From Pelobates cultripes (lineage: Eukaryota; Chordata; Amphibia; Anura; Pelobatidae), in contig OW240912.1 in NCBI GenBank assembly GCA_933207985.1, positions 197,898,917 to 197,962,916 on the forward strand: DNA of 64,000 nucleotides, read 5' to 3'. The notes below the pieces were generated by a model that saw nothing but the letters and a program-made list of their open reading frames with translations, searched no databases and was not told the DNA's origin. The position numbers and the translations under genes are program-made. Positions within the stretch are counted from its first letter, which is position 1. Each line of letters opens with the position of its first letter. This document shows positions 44,989 to 55,707 of the stretch, in pieces.

Positions 44989-45622
44989 CCTATCTTTAGA
45001 TTACTTAGCAATCTACTTGATATCCATTTGATCCCAACACAAACCTGGTGATCAAGTCTGCTATCTATTTAGCTTTTTATGGGTTCCTAAGACCTAGGGA
45101 ATTTACCGTTGTTTGTCAAGGAGATATCATACACAGCCTTAAAACCTCACAACTCACAAAAGTGGAGGATTACTACGTTCTCACGATCCCATCTACCAAA
45201 ACTAATCATTCACTACACCCCACTATCATTCCCATCTTTCCAACAGATAAAGCTTGGTGTCCGGTTAAGGCACTAGACCACCTATGGTTAACTCAGAACA
45301 CGCACTCACCAGACTCACCGCTCTTACAACTACAAGGGCAACCACTCACCACAGCAAAATTCACCACACATGTTAGAATCTTATTGGAAAAACTGGGTTA
45401 CAACCCAGCTTCGTTCTCCAGGCACTCCTTCCGCATAGGAGCCGCTTCATCAGCTTCTAGTACAAACACCCCGGTCCACACCATAAAGAAACTGGGTCGT
45501 TGGAAATCCTCCATATACAATATGTACATTCCACGACCAGAAAGAGAGCTCTGCCAAGCCTTCAGGAATTTAGTTATGTAATAAATGCAATAAAGTGTGG
45601 TTTTTTTCGAACTTCTCTTTGC

Positions 45623-45961
45623 CCTCTTTTATTTACAGGCCCACTCGGACGTTGGTTTCCGCACACCACAACCAACTTTCATCTCAGACACTATCCATTA
45701 CATATTAAATTCTGAGCACAAGTAGAAAGGACATTAGGCCTGAATTTGTGGGAGGAGTAAGTCCCCAACTTAAACTCCCAGCCCCTACTCACCTCTGACG
45801 TCCAAGTTCAAGTGTTCCCCACCCACCAGCACCCTTAGAACATACAATTCTCCTTGGTGGGACCTCTTTTATTTACAGGCCCACTCGGACGTTGGTTTCA
45901 GCACACCACAACCAACTTTCATCTCAGACACTATCCATTACATATTAAATTCCGAGCACAA
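45623..45961 (+). repeat. Ngaro split direct repeats B1-A2-B2
   Basis: B1 45623-45721 and B2 45863-45961 share 'ctcttttatttacaggccca', 'ggacgttggttt' and 'catctcagacactatccatt', ending gagcacaa. A2 (45722-45816) between them repeats A1 at 38527. B1 ends exactly where A2 begins (gagcacaa|gtagaaagg), reconstructing the junction that the circular intermediate would have. Confidence 0.9.
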
Positions 45962-48008
45962 ATATATATATTTATATAGCAATCCCACACAAGGATACCA
46001 ACTTAGAAAGATCAAAATTAAGAAAATGGCTTTTTAAATGTTTGTTCTTTCAGCTGTTTAGTAGATAAAGGCTCTTTTATAGCCAAACTTGTGTTTCTGT
46101 ACCTCCTCCAATACAACTACCTTGGACCCCTTACCTGTGCCCAGTACTCTTCTTGGTTTATAGTCGATTGTCATTTAAGTCAATTTTGTTTACACCTAGT
46201 CTTGTAGATAAATGTTTCAAAATTTAATTTTTAGATTTTCACTATCATTGAGATGCTGACATCACTGATGCTTATAATATGCCCGTGCCCACAATAAAAG
46301 CAATATTGAAGAACTATCTGGATATCCCTATTGGCTTATGTACACTTTCTTTTGGGTTTTTATTTTCTTGGGATCTTCTAGTTATGCACGGTTACATCTA
46401 TCATATGCTCTTCTACACATTGCGTTTCCCTGAAATTGTGTGTTTTGTTAACTTGCCTCTATTCTGATTACCAGTTGTACTTATTGTTCGTTTTAAAAAT
46501 GCTGATGTAAAGAATAAAAAAAACAACAACAAAAAAAAACTATACATACTATAATGAGAGACTCCTGGGGGGTGGAACCTTTTCCTGTTTTGGGAGGTGT
46601 GCCTGCTTCAGCACTTGTTTTTTTTAAGGAAGTTTAAGGGCTTTTTTTCTTTTTAACTTTTCTTTTTGTACAATTTCTTAATGCATGTTTCCTTTTAATA
46701 GGAATATAGAAAATGACGTTCTCAAAACCACACAAATAAACAAAGATTGAGCTCTATCTAGTGTTTTGTGTTCACATCTGCTTACACATGAAATCATTTT
46801 GAAAATCTTTTTTTGTTACCTTTAGTGAGCAAACTCGTATGTCTACTATAAATATATTATATATACCCTGTATATATAATTTTAAAAAAATAGTTGTGTA
46901 TGTATGGATATACATTATGTTGGTGTATGTATATTTCTAATTCTAAAAGACATTCCAAATAAATGATTTTTTTTTTATGTATTTTATTTTCAGTTAGAAA
47001 AATATACCAAGTTCACTTGTACTGATCAAACTATACACTCACACACAGAGCAGGTGGGGATTGGAAACATGCCCCAGAGGGACATTAATGGGGACAGCTG
47101 GGGCCATTTAGCCCTAAAGTGCTGACAATGAGTACTTGTGCATACCTGCAATGCTCAGGATGAGTGGGGTTGCTCTTGGCCTATTTGGCAGAGACTTCCA
47201 CCAAACAAAACAAGAGCTATATCACTGACCAATCACAAGACTGCATTCTATGTCCGCACCCTCTTATTTGGTACAACAGGAGTCTGGGGAACAATTTGAT
47301 TGGCTCAGAGGGCCTTTTGCACAAATGCTGAACCTGTCACTTTGCACATCCATCTATCCTCTATTCAGACATTTCTGTGTTTCAGAGGTGGATGCAGAGA
47401 CAATTAAGCTACATTGGTAGAGCAATTCAGTCCAGTCCATTTTAAAGTTTTTCTAAGCAACACATGATAAAGAGCCATTTGTCTCACACACAAAATTCGG
47501 GGCATTTAACAAGCAAAGCAGCAGAACATAGATTGTGGCATTTGTCAACATACCATTTTATTTTCCATCAAAGGTTAAACATTTTGTACTGTAATTTATT
47601 CTGTGAGGGAACTTAGTTTGTTCACAAATCATGTGTCAACCAGAATATTTTGTACATGAAATTATTTTGTAAAGGAACTTAATGTATTTGGACATATTGC
47701 ATTTTGACACACAAATTAAATTGTTGCTGATGGACTTTGTTAAGAAAATAGCAATTTGTTTTATTGCATTTGTTTTGTCATCTAAATGTCAGTATGCATA
47801 GACAAATAATAATAAATGTTAGGATACATCCATGATATAAACAAGGTACAACACACAATAAAAAGAAAAGAAAAGCAGAACCCTTAATACATAGCTTGCT
47901 GTAAAAACTAATTTTCGATTCTTCAAAAATATTTTTTTTTTATATGTAATTGCAATATTTTGGTTGGCACAGTATTTTTAAAATTGATATGTTCACAAAT
48001 AACACATG
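45962..48008. other. AT-rich non-coding DNA with one retroposon-like A-tail
   Basis: No gene recognised. 46510-46540 reads gatgtaaagaataaaaaaaac followed by more A-rich sequence, which looks like the 3' end of an L1-type retroposon on the plus strand. The right part may hold the HPCAL4 3' UTR on the minus strand; TTTATT (AATAAA on the minus strand) occurs at several places between 47550 and 47770, none of which I can single out as the poly(A) signal. Confidence 0.4.
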
Positions 48009-48016
48009 TGTATATA

Positions 48017-48069
<53 letters not shown>
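48009..48069. repeat. (TA)n microsatellite
   Basis: About 60 bp of alternating TA with a single interruption (tacata). A second, shorter run lies at 48240-48258. Confidence 0.95.
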
Positions 48070-48072
<3 letters not shown>

Positions 48073-48825
48073 AAGGCTTTATATGTGCATGTATACATGT
48101 TTACACGTATAAACACAAGCCACGCAGTCACCGTGTCATCCATAGCACAGAATCTGTCACATATTACACAAACGCAATTTGAATATCGAGCATTGCATAT
48201 CTTATTACTAATATCACATGCAAAATACTGTATAGATAAGATATATATATATATATACCTCTCATGCTATATATTTTCTTAGAACACTCAAAGCATTTCA
48301 TACCATACAAAGCACTATATAAGACAAGCTCTGTGTATATAGAACATATAAAGCAATATACATGAAACAAACCAACACTATTTATATGACATGCAATGCA
48401 CTATGAGACAATGCTTTAAAACCCTCAAACGCATGGCAGAGGTGGGACATGTCTTCTCCACTTTTTAGAAAGCAGCACTACATTTTCCACAACAACAATG
48501 GGCAAGACCTAAACCCAAGACGACAGAAAGGACAGACAGATATCAGTAGGGATTCCACAATCTAGAATTGGACCAAACTGCCCTTCAATGCGTCATTGTG
48601 TAGAACTTCAAAATACACAATCGTTCCATGTGTCAGTGTTTCCCAGTCTGGACCCTGATTAAGATATTGTCACATTGCCACCTCCCTCTTATAACAATGT
48701 GTGAGAGATACTATCTTAACACACACGAGGAAGAACCCAGGATGCTGTTGGTTGGGGAAGGTAGTGAGGTGCATGCGGGAAGCTCAGCTGAGCTGGCAAG
48801 TTGGGGGTGGGAGTGTGAGTTGGTG

Positions 48826-49023
48826 CTATTTCTGCATGTCACACTGCAGGAGCAGCACTATAGATGGGTCACTCTTGGCTGCTTCTTTGAACTCTTCCAG
48901 GGTGATCTGATCATCTCTGTCCTTGTCCATTTTTGTGAAGATTTTATCAACTCTTTGCTGTGGGGTAAGACCATCCTGATTCATTCGCATCATAATTACA
49001 GTGCCCACCATCTTATATATTGC
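48826..49023 (-). CDS. HPCAL4: HPCAL4 terminal coding exon (EF-hand 4 and C-terminus)
   Basis: Minus-strand exon that starts after the acceptor tttatttcag at 49024 and ends at the TAG 48826-48828. It encodes 65 residues: [20 protein letters not shown], then [20 protein letters not shown] and the ending [24 protein letters not shown] is the fourth EF-hand loop. The C-terminus LLQCDMQK and the [17 protein letters not shown] wording fit HPCAL4 (VILIP-2) better than VSNL1 (CDIQK, MNEDGLTPEQ). The protein is a myristoylated neuronal calcium sensor of about 191 residues that switches to membranes upon Ca2+ binding. The reading frame joins the upstream exon in phase 0. No lesions, so the gene looks functional. 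Confidence 0.95.
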   Translation of the reverse strand, partial: AIYKMVGTVIMMRMNQDGLTPQQRVDKIFTKMDKDRDDQITLEEFKEAAKSDPSIVLLLQCDMQK

Positions 49024-49118
49024 CTGAAATAAAAAAAGAGAGAACGATGTTGCCTGTGAGAGAAGAGGACGTATCGCGAAAATATGAGCATTATGAGTAT
49101 TAGCAGGGAAACAGACAG

Positions 49119-49738
49119 AACAATATATAGAAATGTAGTGTAAAATTTTAATTATTTACAATTTTTATACTCCAAATTTCTGGTTTTATATTTACTTTTT
49201 ATTTTGAATCAATACATTTTCTCTATCCATTGAAGTCTTTGGAGCCTCTGGGAATCTTTACAGGGAAGTGCCATCCCTTCATACTGGCACATCGCTGACC
49301 ACCCTCAGAGCCAGGAATTTAGGGCTCTCAACTAGGTGAGCATAACATTTACCACCTATATGTTATCTGCCTGTTTGCACATATACCACCCATTGGGTCC
49401 CTTTCTCCTTTTGTTTCCTTGTCGTTGTGGAGGTACATCTCAGAGGAAGGGGTGTGTTGCTGCCCAAAGAGCACAAAGGCTTACGTACAGAGCCAATATT
49501 ATATAGGCTCCAGACCATGTGAGTGGTTTCAGTTTTTTACTTTCATCACTCATTTTCACCAAAACCATCTGCACTATATGTTTTTTATCTCTTTGTTCCC
49601 TCCATTGTATGTTTAAAAGCATATTCCTGAATTTAAGACAACACAAAATTGTTGGGGTAAGTGAACCCCTCTGTCACTTATATTTGTATTAGCGCTCCAC
49701 TAGGTGGTGTATTTTACACTACATTTCTATATATTGTT
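49119..49738. mobile_element. Possible fold-back element with 28-bp inverted ends
   Basis: aacaatatatagaaatgtag (49119 on) is matched by its inverted copy ending at 49738; the identity covers 28 bp. The interior is non-coding and ends with 'tattagcgctccactaggtgg', similar to the 'attagcgct' in the tail of the fold-back element at 42687-44988. Possibly another Penelope-like fragment with an inverted end; class uncertain. Confidence 0.45.
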
Positions 49739-50109
49739 AATTTATTGTGGAAATAAGGGTATTTCACTATATGTGTTTGAGCTGCTTTGTATTTTAGGCA
49801 CTGAATCATTTCACCCATCACCTCTGTACAGAGGGTTTTTTGTTTAAGTTTAAACAGACAGAACGTTTTGAGACAAATCAGTAAAATATTAAAAACATAA
49901 TGTAGAACACTGAGAAACAATGCTTTATATAACTATAGCATTCATTTCTTTCTGCTTGTCTATGCAAAATGGTCGCAAGCACACCATAATTTAAGGAAAA
50001 GCTAATTCATTTAATCAAAGCATTTGACAAAAAACTAGATATGGGAATGTCTAGGTTCTTCAGAGAAAATAATGCCTATATTAAATAGATATTTTGTCAG
50101 GGCCACAAA

Positions 50110-50682
50110 AAAGGAACACTATAGCATTAGGTATACAAACCTGTGTTGCTAACGCTACTGTTACCCTATCCCGTTATATTCATGCCCCCCCCCAGATTAT
50201 CATAAAATATTAAGCTACACAGTTACCTTTTCCCAGTGCTGAGACTACAACAGCGCTGCTGTCTTTTCTGCCTTCCGTGACATCATTGAGGAGGCGTTGC
50301 ATCCTCCATCACTAGTCCAATCCATTGCTTCTCATAGAGGATTATTTGGGTATTGATACGCATGTGTGGTATGTTCTGCACGCACATCCATAGGAAAGCA
50401 TCTTCTGCATGCTTCTCACAGGAAAGAATTATGTCCAATGCTTTTCTGTGTGCTGCCATGTCATGTGACCAAGTTTTATTTAGTCAGCGCAGTGGAAATC
50501 CCTCTAGTGGTGGTCAGCATGAGTGTCAGTAGAGATGTGCTTAACACTTCAAGGTAAACACAGTTTTTTCTACAAATACAGTAGTCCTGTATTTTTAACT
50601 TTGAAGGGTTAAAAATACAGGACCACTGCACCCAGACCAATTAATTGAGATTAAGTGGTCTGGATGACTTTAGTGGTCCTTT
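50110..50682. mobile_element. Decayed TTAA-type MITE
   Basis: Left end aaaggaacactatag and right end ctttagtggtccttta form imperfect inverted termini of the same type as the MITE at 1511-2064. The interior contains 'caggaccactgcaccca' and 'aagtggtctgga', as in the modules at 26530-27325. The flanking TTAA is eroded. Confidence 0.6.
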
Positions 50683-50949
50683 ACCAGAAAGGCTTTTGGA
50701 GCCTAAGCTTCAGGACCTCACGTTTTAATAAGACTGGGCTAGTTTATACTTTCCTCGTGATTTGCTTCTGCTATAAAATATTGGGGGCCGCAATCAAAGC
50801 ATATGGCACAGGAGTTAGATATACTTCCCTGGCCTGAGCAGTACTAGAAGTCCTTTCCATAATACTAAAGTGCTAAAGGCAGTTTTGGCTCTGTAGATAC
50901 TGATGTGTATCTGGTCTGTGCAAACTGTAAGAATACAAATATGCCCATT

Positions 50950-51540
50950 GCTAAATATGTTTTATCTATGCTCATTGCACACAGGCTCTCTTTTCCCCAT
51001 GACCCATAGCATACATTTTCTGGGCAGGCTCCTTCTTGACTCCTTACTTGAGTCCAGCGCCGATGTCTCTCGGTGCTGACTCGGACTTCGCCTTTTGCTC
51101 ATCCTCAAACAGCGGGGGAGACCTAATGCGCATGCGCAACAGCCACTAGAGGTTAAGTTAACCCTCAAAAGTAATTATTGCAGTTTATTAAAAACTGCAA
51201 TAAATACCTTTGCAGAGTTAAGGGATTTGGGACTATGCACTCAGACCAATTCAATGAGCTGAAAATGTCTAGGTGCCTATAGCAGCACTTTTGTTTCCGA
51301 TTAAAGGGACACTCCACTGCCTAAATGCTAAATAAATAAAAATCACTGTGAATCCCCAATGGAAATATGCATCTATTTAATTATACATTTTCCCATTAGG
51401 ATTTATCTAAAAACAACTTGCAAAAGCTGCAGTTATCTTGTTTGAAGCATTTTCAAGCCCCCTCTTCTTCCCCAGCCCAGACATTCTGTGGCTGTCCAAT
51501 CACAGACTTTTAATTGAATACCAATAAGGAGTATCAGCAC
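50950..51540. mobile_element. Fragments of two TTAA-type MITEs
   Basis: 50950-51300 contains 'cagccactagagg', the hairpin gcagtttattaaaaactgc and 'ctcagaccaattcaatgagctg', related to the modules at 26530-27325. At 51300 a new end, ttaaagggacactccactgc, starts a second MITE of which no right terminus was found. Confidence 0.55.
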
Positions 51541-51640
51541 ACTAGAAATGTATATAGGCACAGATTCCCGAGGTCTCCTTCCAAAGTGCTCCACAACTCA
51601 GAAATATATTATGAGGTTGAAACACCAGAGCAAAGTAAAC

Positions 51641-53930
51641 ATAGAATCATAGAATGTGATGGCAGATAAGAACCATTCGGCCCATCTAGTCTGCCCAATT
51701 TTCTAAATACTTTCATTAGTCCCTAGTCTTATCTTATAGTTAGGATAGCCTTATGCCTATCCCATGCATGCTTAAACTCCTTTACTGTGTTAACCTCTAC
51801 CACTTCAGCTGGAAGACTATTCCATGCATCCACTACCCTCTCAATAAAGTAATACTTCCTGATATTATTTTTAAACCTTTGTCCCTCTAATTTAAGACTA
51901 TGTCCTCTTGTTGTGGTAGTTTTTCTTCTTTTAAATATAGTGTCCTCCTTTACTGTGTTGATTCCCTTTATGTATTTAAATGTTTCTATCATATCCCAGT
52001 CTCATCTTTCCTCCAAGCTATACATGTTAAGATCCTTTAACCTTTCCTTGTAAGTTTTATCCTGCAATCAATGAACCAGTTTAGTAGCCCTTCTCTGAAC
52101 TCTCTCTAAAGTATCAATATCCTTCTGGAGATATGGTCTCCAGTACTGCCTACAATACTTCAAGTGAGGTCTCACCAGTGTTCTGTACAATGGCATGAGC
52201 ACTTTCCTCTTTCTACTGCTAATACCTCTCCCTGTACAACCAAGCATTCTGCTAGCATTTCCTGCTGCTCTATTACATTGTCTGCCTACCTTTAAGTCAT
52301 CAGAAATAATTACCCCTAAATCCCTTTCCTCAATTGTTGAGGTTAGGACTCTATCAAATATTCTATACTCTGCCCTTGGATTTTTACGTCCAAGATGCAT
52401 TAACTTGCACTTATCCACATTAAATGTCAGTTGCCACAATTCTGACCATTTTTCTAGTTTACCTAAATCATTTGCCATTTGGCTTATCCCTCTTGGAACA
52501 TCAATCCTGTTACATATCTTAGTATCATCAGCAAAAAGACATACCTTACCATCAAGACCTTCTGTAAGATCACTAATAAAAATATTAAAGAAAATGGGTC
52601 AAAGTACAGATCCCTGAGGTACCCCACTGGTGACAAGCCCATGCTTAGAATATACTCCATTAACTACAACCCTCTGTTGCCTGTCACTCAGCCACTGCCT
52701 AACCCATTCAACAATATTGGAATTCAAACTTAAAGATTGCAGTTTATTGATAAGTCTTATATGTGCAACAGTTTCAAAAGCCTTACTGAAATCTAGGTAA
52801 GCAATGTCTACTGCATCACCTTGATCTATTATTTTAGTTACCCAATCAAAAAAATCTATATGATTAGTTTGGCATGATCTCCCTGAAGTAAACCCATGTT
52901 GTCTCTGATCTTGAAATCCATGTAATTTTAGATTTTCAACAATCCTGTCCTTTAACATGGTTTCCATTACTTTCCCCACTACTGAAGTAAGGCTTACTGG
53001 CCTATAGTTGCCCGACTCCTCCCTACTACCTTTCTTGTGAATGGGCACAACATTTGCTAACTTCCAATCTTCTGGGACTACTCCTGTTAACTATGATTGG
53101 TTAAATAAATCTGTTAATGGTTTTTCTAGTACACCACTAAGCACTTTTAATAACTTTGGGCGTATTCCATCAGGTCCCATTGACTTATTTGTCTTTACTT
53201 TTGACAGTTGAAATAGAACCTCTTCCTTTGTAAACGCACGTGCAACAAATGACTTATTTGTCCTTTTCCATAACTGAGGCTCCTTTCCTTCATTTTCATC
53301 TGTAAATACTGAACAAAAATATTAATTGAGGCAGTCAGCTAGACCTTTATCCTCTTCTACATAGCTTCCTTTTTTGTTTTTAATCTAACTAATCCTTGTT
53401 TTACTTTCCTTTTCTCATTTATGTATCTAAAAAATGTTTTGTCCCATTTTTTTACTTACTGTGCTATTTTCTCTTTTGTGTGTGATTTGGAAGCTCTTAT
53501 AACTTGCTTAGCCTCTTTCTGCCTAATCTTATAGATCTGTCTATCTTCCTCACTCTGTTTTTTTTTTTTTGATAATTACTAAATGCTAACGTTTGGTTTT
53601 TTTACTATTTTGGCCACATCTGCGGAGTACCACAGTGGTTGAATTGAATTTTTTGCTTTTACTGACAAGCCCAATGCAATTTTCTGTTGCCTTCAACAGT
53701 GCAACTTTTAAATAATCCTATTTCTCTTGGACTCCATTTAAACTGCCACAGTCTGATAATGACTCCTTTACACTTTTCTAATTTTCTAATTTTCTTTTCT
53801 AATTTTAGAAAAGTCTGTTTTTCTAAAGTCCAAAACTTTTTTTTTTGTGTGATGTGACTTTCACCTACAGTAATATCTGATACCAAATCTCCATTTGTTA
53901 ACACTAAATCTAGTATGGCCTCTTTACTTA
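51641..53930 (-). pseudogene. CR1-type LINE, 5'-truncated, near-intact RT
   Basis: Minus strand. The upstream part (53930-53650) reads ILDLVLTNGDLVSDITVGES, the end of the endonuclease. The RT follows: NKSMGPDGI (about 53180), NYRPVSLTSVVGKVMETML, YLDFSKAFETV, SGVPQGSVL, and the catalytic FADD at 52524-52535. Downstream come KCKLMHLGRKNP, MLGCTGRGISSRKRKVLMPL and WNSLPAEVV. From about 53180 down to 51729 the text stays in a single frame with a handful of nonsense codons (for example TGA at 52599-52601). The 3' end at 51641 consists of the octamer attctatg repeated, the diagnostic CR1 terminus. It lies within the HPCAL4 intron in the sense direction. Confidence 0.92.
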
Positions 53931-54755
53931 TGGAGTATGGAAATTTATTCCACTATAAGTTGGAAACTATGGTGTTTCAAACTCAGTTTTTTTTTTTTAA
54001 ATTTTCCCCAACTTTCTATGTCCTGCAGTTTTCTTTGTCTGCATTTTCAAGTTTTCTGTCTTGCCAATCTTTATCTGCATGGTGCCCCCCAGCTTTGTAT
54101 GCTTGTGTACCTAGCTTTCTATGTTGTCTAGATTTTTGTGTGCCTGTGTTTCCGAAGATAATATATTGTTGTTCCCAAGTTTTTTGTTCACAATATGTGT
54201 TCCCCAGGCTGTTACCCTTCTCTCAATGTCCCCCAGTTTTGCGCACTGCCAACCCTGTGTCTCCATCAGCTTTCTGAGACTCTCTGAGGACGTGCTTGTG
54301 GGGCAAGAAACTTGTATGCGTACATTAGTGGACCATTCTCTTTTCTCCCGAGTGTTATACCTGAGTTGTATTTTTAATGGACATGCAATAAAGATTGCAA
54401 GTTTAGATTTTATTAAATTTTTGTTGTTTTTCACTGCTGAGACTGGAAAATGTAGTATATCCAGTTTTGCAACCTCCTGCTTTCTACAGCCATGCTTAGA
54501 GCATCTTTTTAGTAATTTAATATTTTTTGGAATCAAGCCGTTTTTGAGTACTGCACATTTTATATACTAATCATTTAAAGTGGAAAGTTACTTTCTGTTT
54601 TATTTTGTTAGTAATTTGTTTCACTAGTTTTCCTCGTTCAGTCAATCGATGGCATCTAATTTTTCGCATCCTTGTATAAAATGTTTCCAATACTCAATAT
54701 GCCCCATCATGCTATCTACAACATTCTGTTGCTCACTCTCTGCTTATTATCACAC

Positions 54756-54971
54756 CTCAATAATCTCCAGCATCTCCAGTCGTGTGATTTTGCCATCTCC
54801 ATCAAGGTCGTACATCTCAAAGGCCCAGTTTAATTTCTGTTCAAAACTTCCACGCGAAGTGACACTCAAAGCACAGATAAATTCCCGGAAGTCAATAGTT
54901 CCATCCCCATTCTTGTCAAATGTGCGGAATGCATGCTGGGCAAATTTAGAGGCATCACCATATGGGAAGAA
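54756..54971 (-). CDS. HPCAL4: HPCAL4 internal coding exon (EF-hands 2 and 3)
   Basis: A 216-bp exon (72 codons, phase 0 at both ends) between the acceptor tctctgcag (ending at 54972) and the donor gag|gtgtga. It begins [18 protein letters not shown] and ends [21 protein letters not shown] and [12 protein letters not shown] are canonical 12-residue Ca2+-binding loops of EF-hands 2 and 3. [20 protein letters not shown] matches HPCAL4 rather than VSNL1 (SITSRG..., NMYD). Joined to the exon at 48826 it reads MLEIIE-AIYKMVG without interruption. The first coding exon (myristoylation site and EF-hand 1) was not found up to 64000, so the upstream intron exceeds 9 kb. The short open frame running into the intron 5' of FFPYGD is not coding. 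Confidence 0.96.
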
Positions 54972-55707
54972 CTGCAGAGATAGACAGAGAAGTAGGAGGA
55001 CAAGAGAGAGACTTAACATTTAAAACAATAGTATTGCATATTATGAGAGATATTATAGCAAGAAGTGAAGCAAGCTAAGAGCCAATGTTCTAGATTTTTG
55101 ATATCTCACATGAACATTGACTTGGTGTCCTCTTTCCCAGAATCACCCTCAACTGGAACAACCCTTTAACATATGTAAGATATTGTACTTCCATGCATCT
55201 GAAATGCTGCCATGCCATACATATATTCTCCAAGAAACCAGAGGCAATTGCCAGACTCCCTGTAGGGGTCCAGTATCTATGTTACCTGTATGTTCATATA
55301 GGCTCTGTCCAAAGTACTGTGGTAGAACATTATAAATATATATCTGGTCAAACTGTTTCGTTTTGTCTATTATGGATATATAGTGCTATTTAAATTTGAC
55401 TTCTAAAGACAAGAGCTTCACATTCTGTAATTTAAGGAAAGATATAAGAGGGAGAGAGTATAAATAAGGAGGCAGGGCAGTAGATAACTAAAGAGAAAGT
55501 GCCATGCAGATGGTGTAAAAAAGTAAGAAAGATCGTTTTTTGTTAAATTATTCTATTGCTTACAACATGCTCTACTCTTTTAGCTTGAGCGACTTCAATA
55601 TTCTACATATGTTGGTTACACTTTTTTAGTGACAATTTCAACCTTAATTTTATCGCTTATAGGAGAACCTTTGGAAAATATGCAATTAAATATAAATCCA
55701 GTTCATC

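Larger units (their letters stand above)
42465..45581 (+). pseudogene. Ngaro tyrosine recombinase, split by a 2.3-kb insertion
   Basis: The N-terminal half (42480-42686) reads LKLSHNTIKLYLTRVQHHSL then KKILKGISKVSVPLITTRLP, and stops at PIDGPIFRL. The C-terminal half resumes at 44989 with PIFRLLSNLLDI and, from 45048, SAIYLAFYGFLRPREFTV, STKTNHSLHPTIIPIFP, then FSRHSFRIGAASSAS and LGRWKSSIYNMYIPRPE. The catalytic set is visible: R in LRPREFT, H-x-x-R in RHSFR, the GRW box and the tyrosine near NMYI. The C-terminal frame is open for 177 codons. Aside from the insertion (with its 15-bp duplication) and a frame break near 45040, this half of the gene is well preserved. Confidence 0.88.
38526..45961 (+). 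mobile_element. Ngaro-type tyrosine-recombinase retrotransposon
   Basis: Plus-strand element with split direct repeats: A1 (38527-38620) at the left end, then after the coding region B1 (45623-45721), A2 (45722-45816) and B2 (45863-45961). B1-A2-B2 downstream of a single A1 is the signature of Ngaro/PAT-like elements. The coding order is gag-like with zinc motifs, RT, then tyrosine recombinase. A 2.3-kb insertion (42687-44988) splits the recombinase, and the RNase H region is deleted at about 42450. Without the insertion the element is about 5.1 kb. No target duplication, as expected for recombinase-mediated insertion. Confidence 0.9.
49024..54755 (-). other. HPCAL4: HPCAL4 intron filled with repeats
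   Basis: The intron runs from the donor gag|gtgtga (54756/54755) to the acceptor tttcag|gca (49024/49023), 5.7 kb. It contains a fold-back element (49119-49738), MITE copies (50110-51540) and a CR1 LINE in the same orientation as the gene. 53931-54755 is AT-rich without recognised features. Confidence 0.85.

Noticed and set aside
48628..49032. 134-codon plus-strand ORF over the HPCAL4 exon
   Set aside because: Antisense shadow of the conserved minus-strand exon, which has splice sites and EF-hand motifs.
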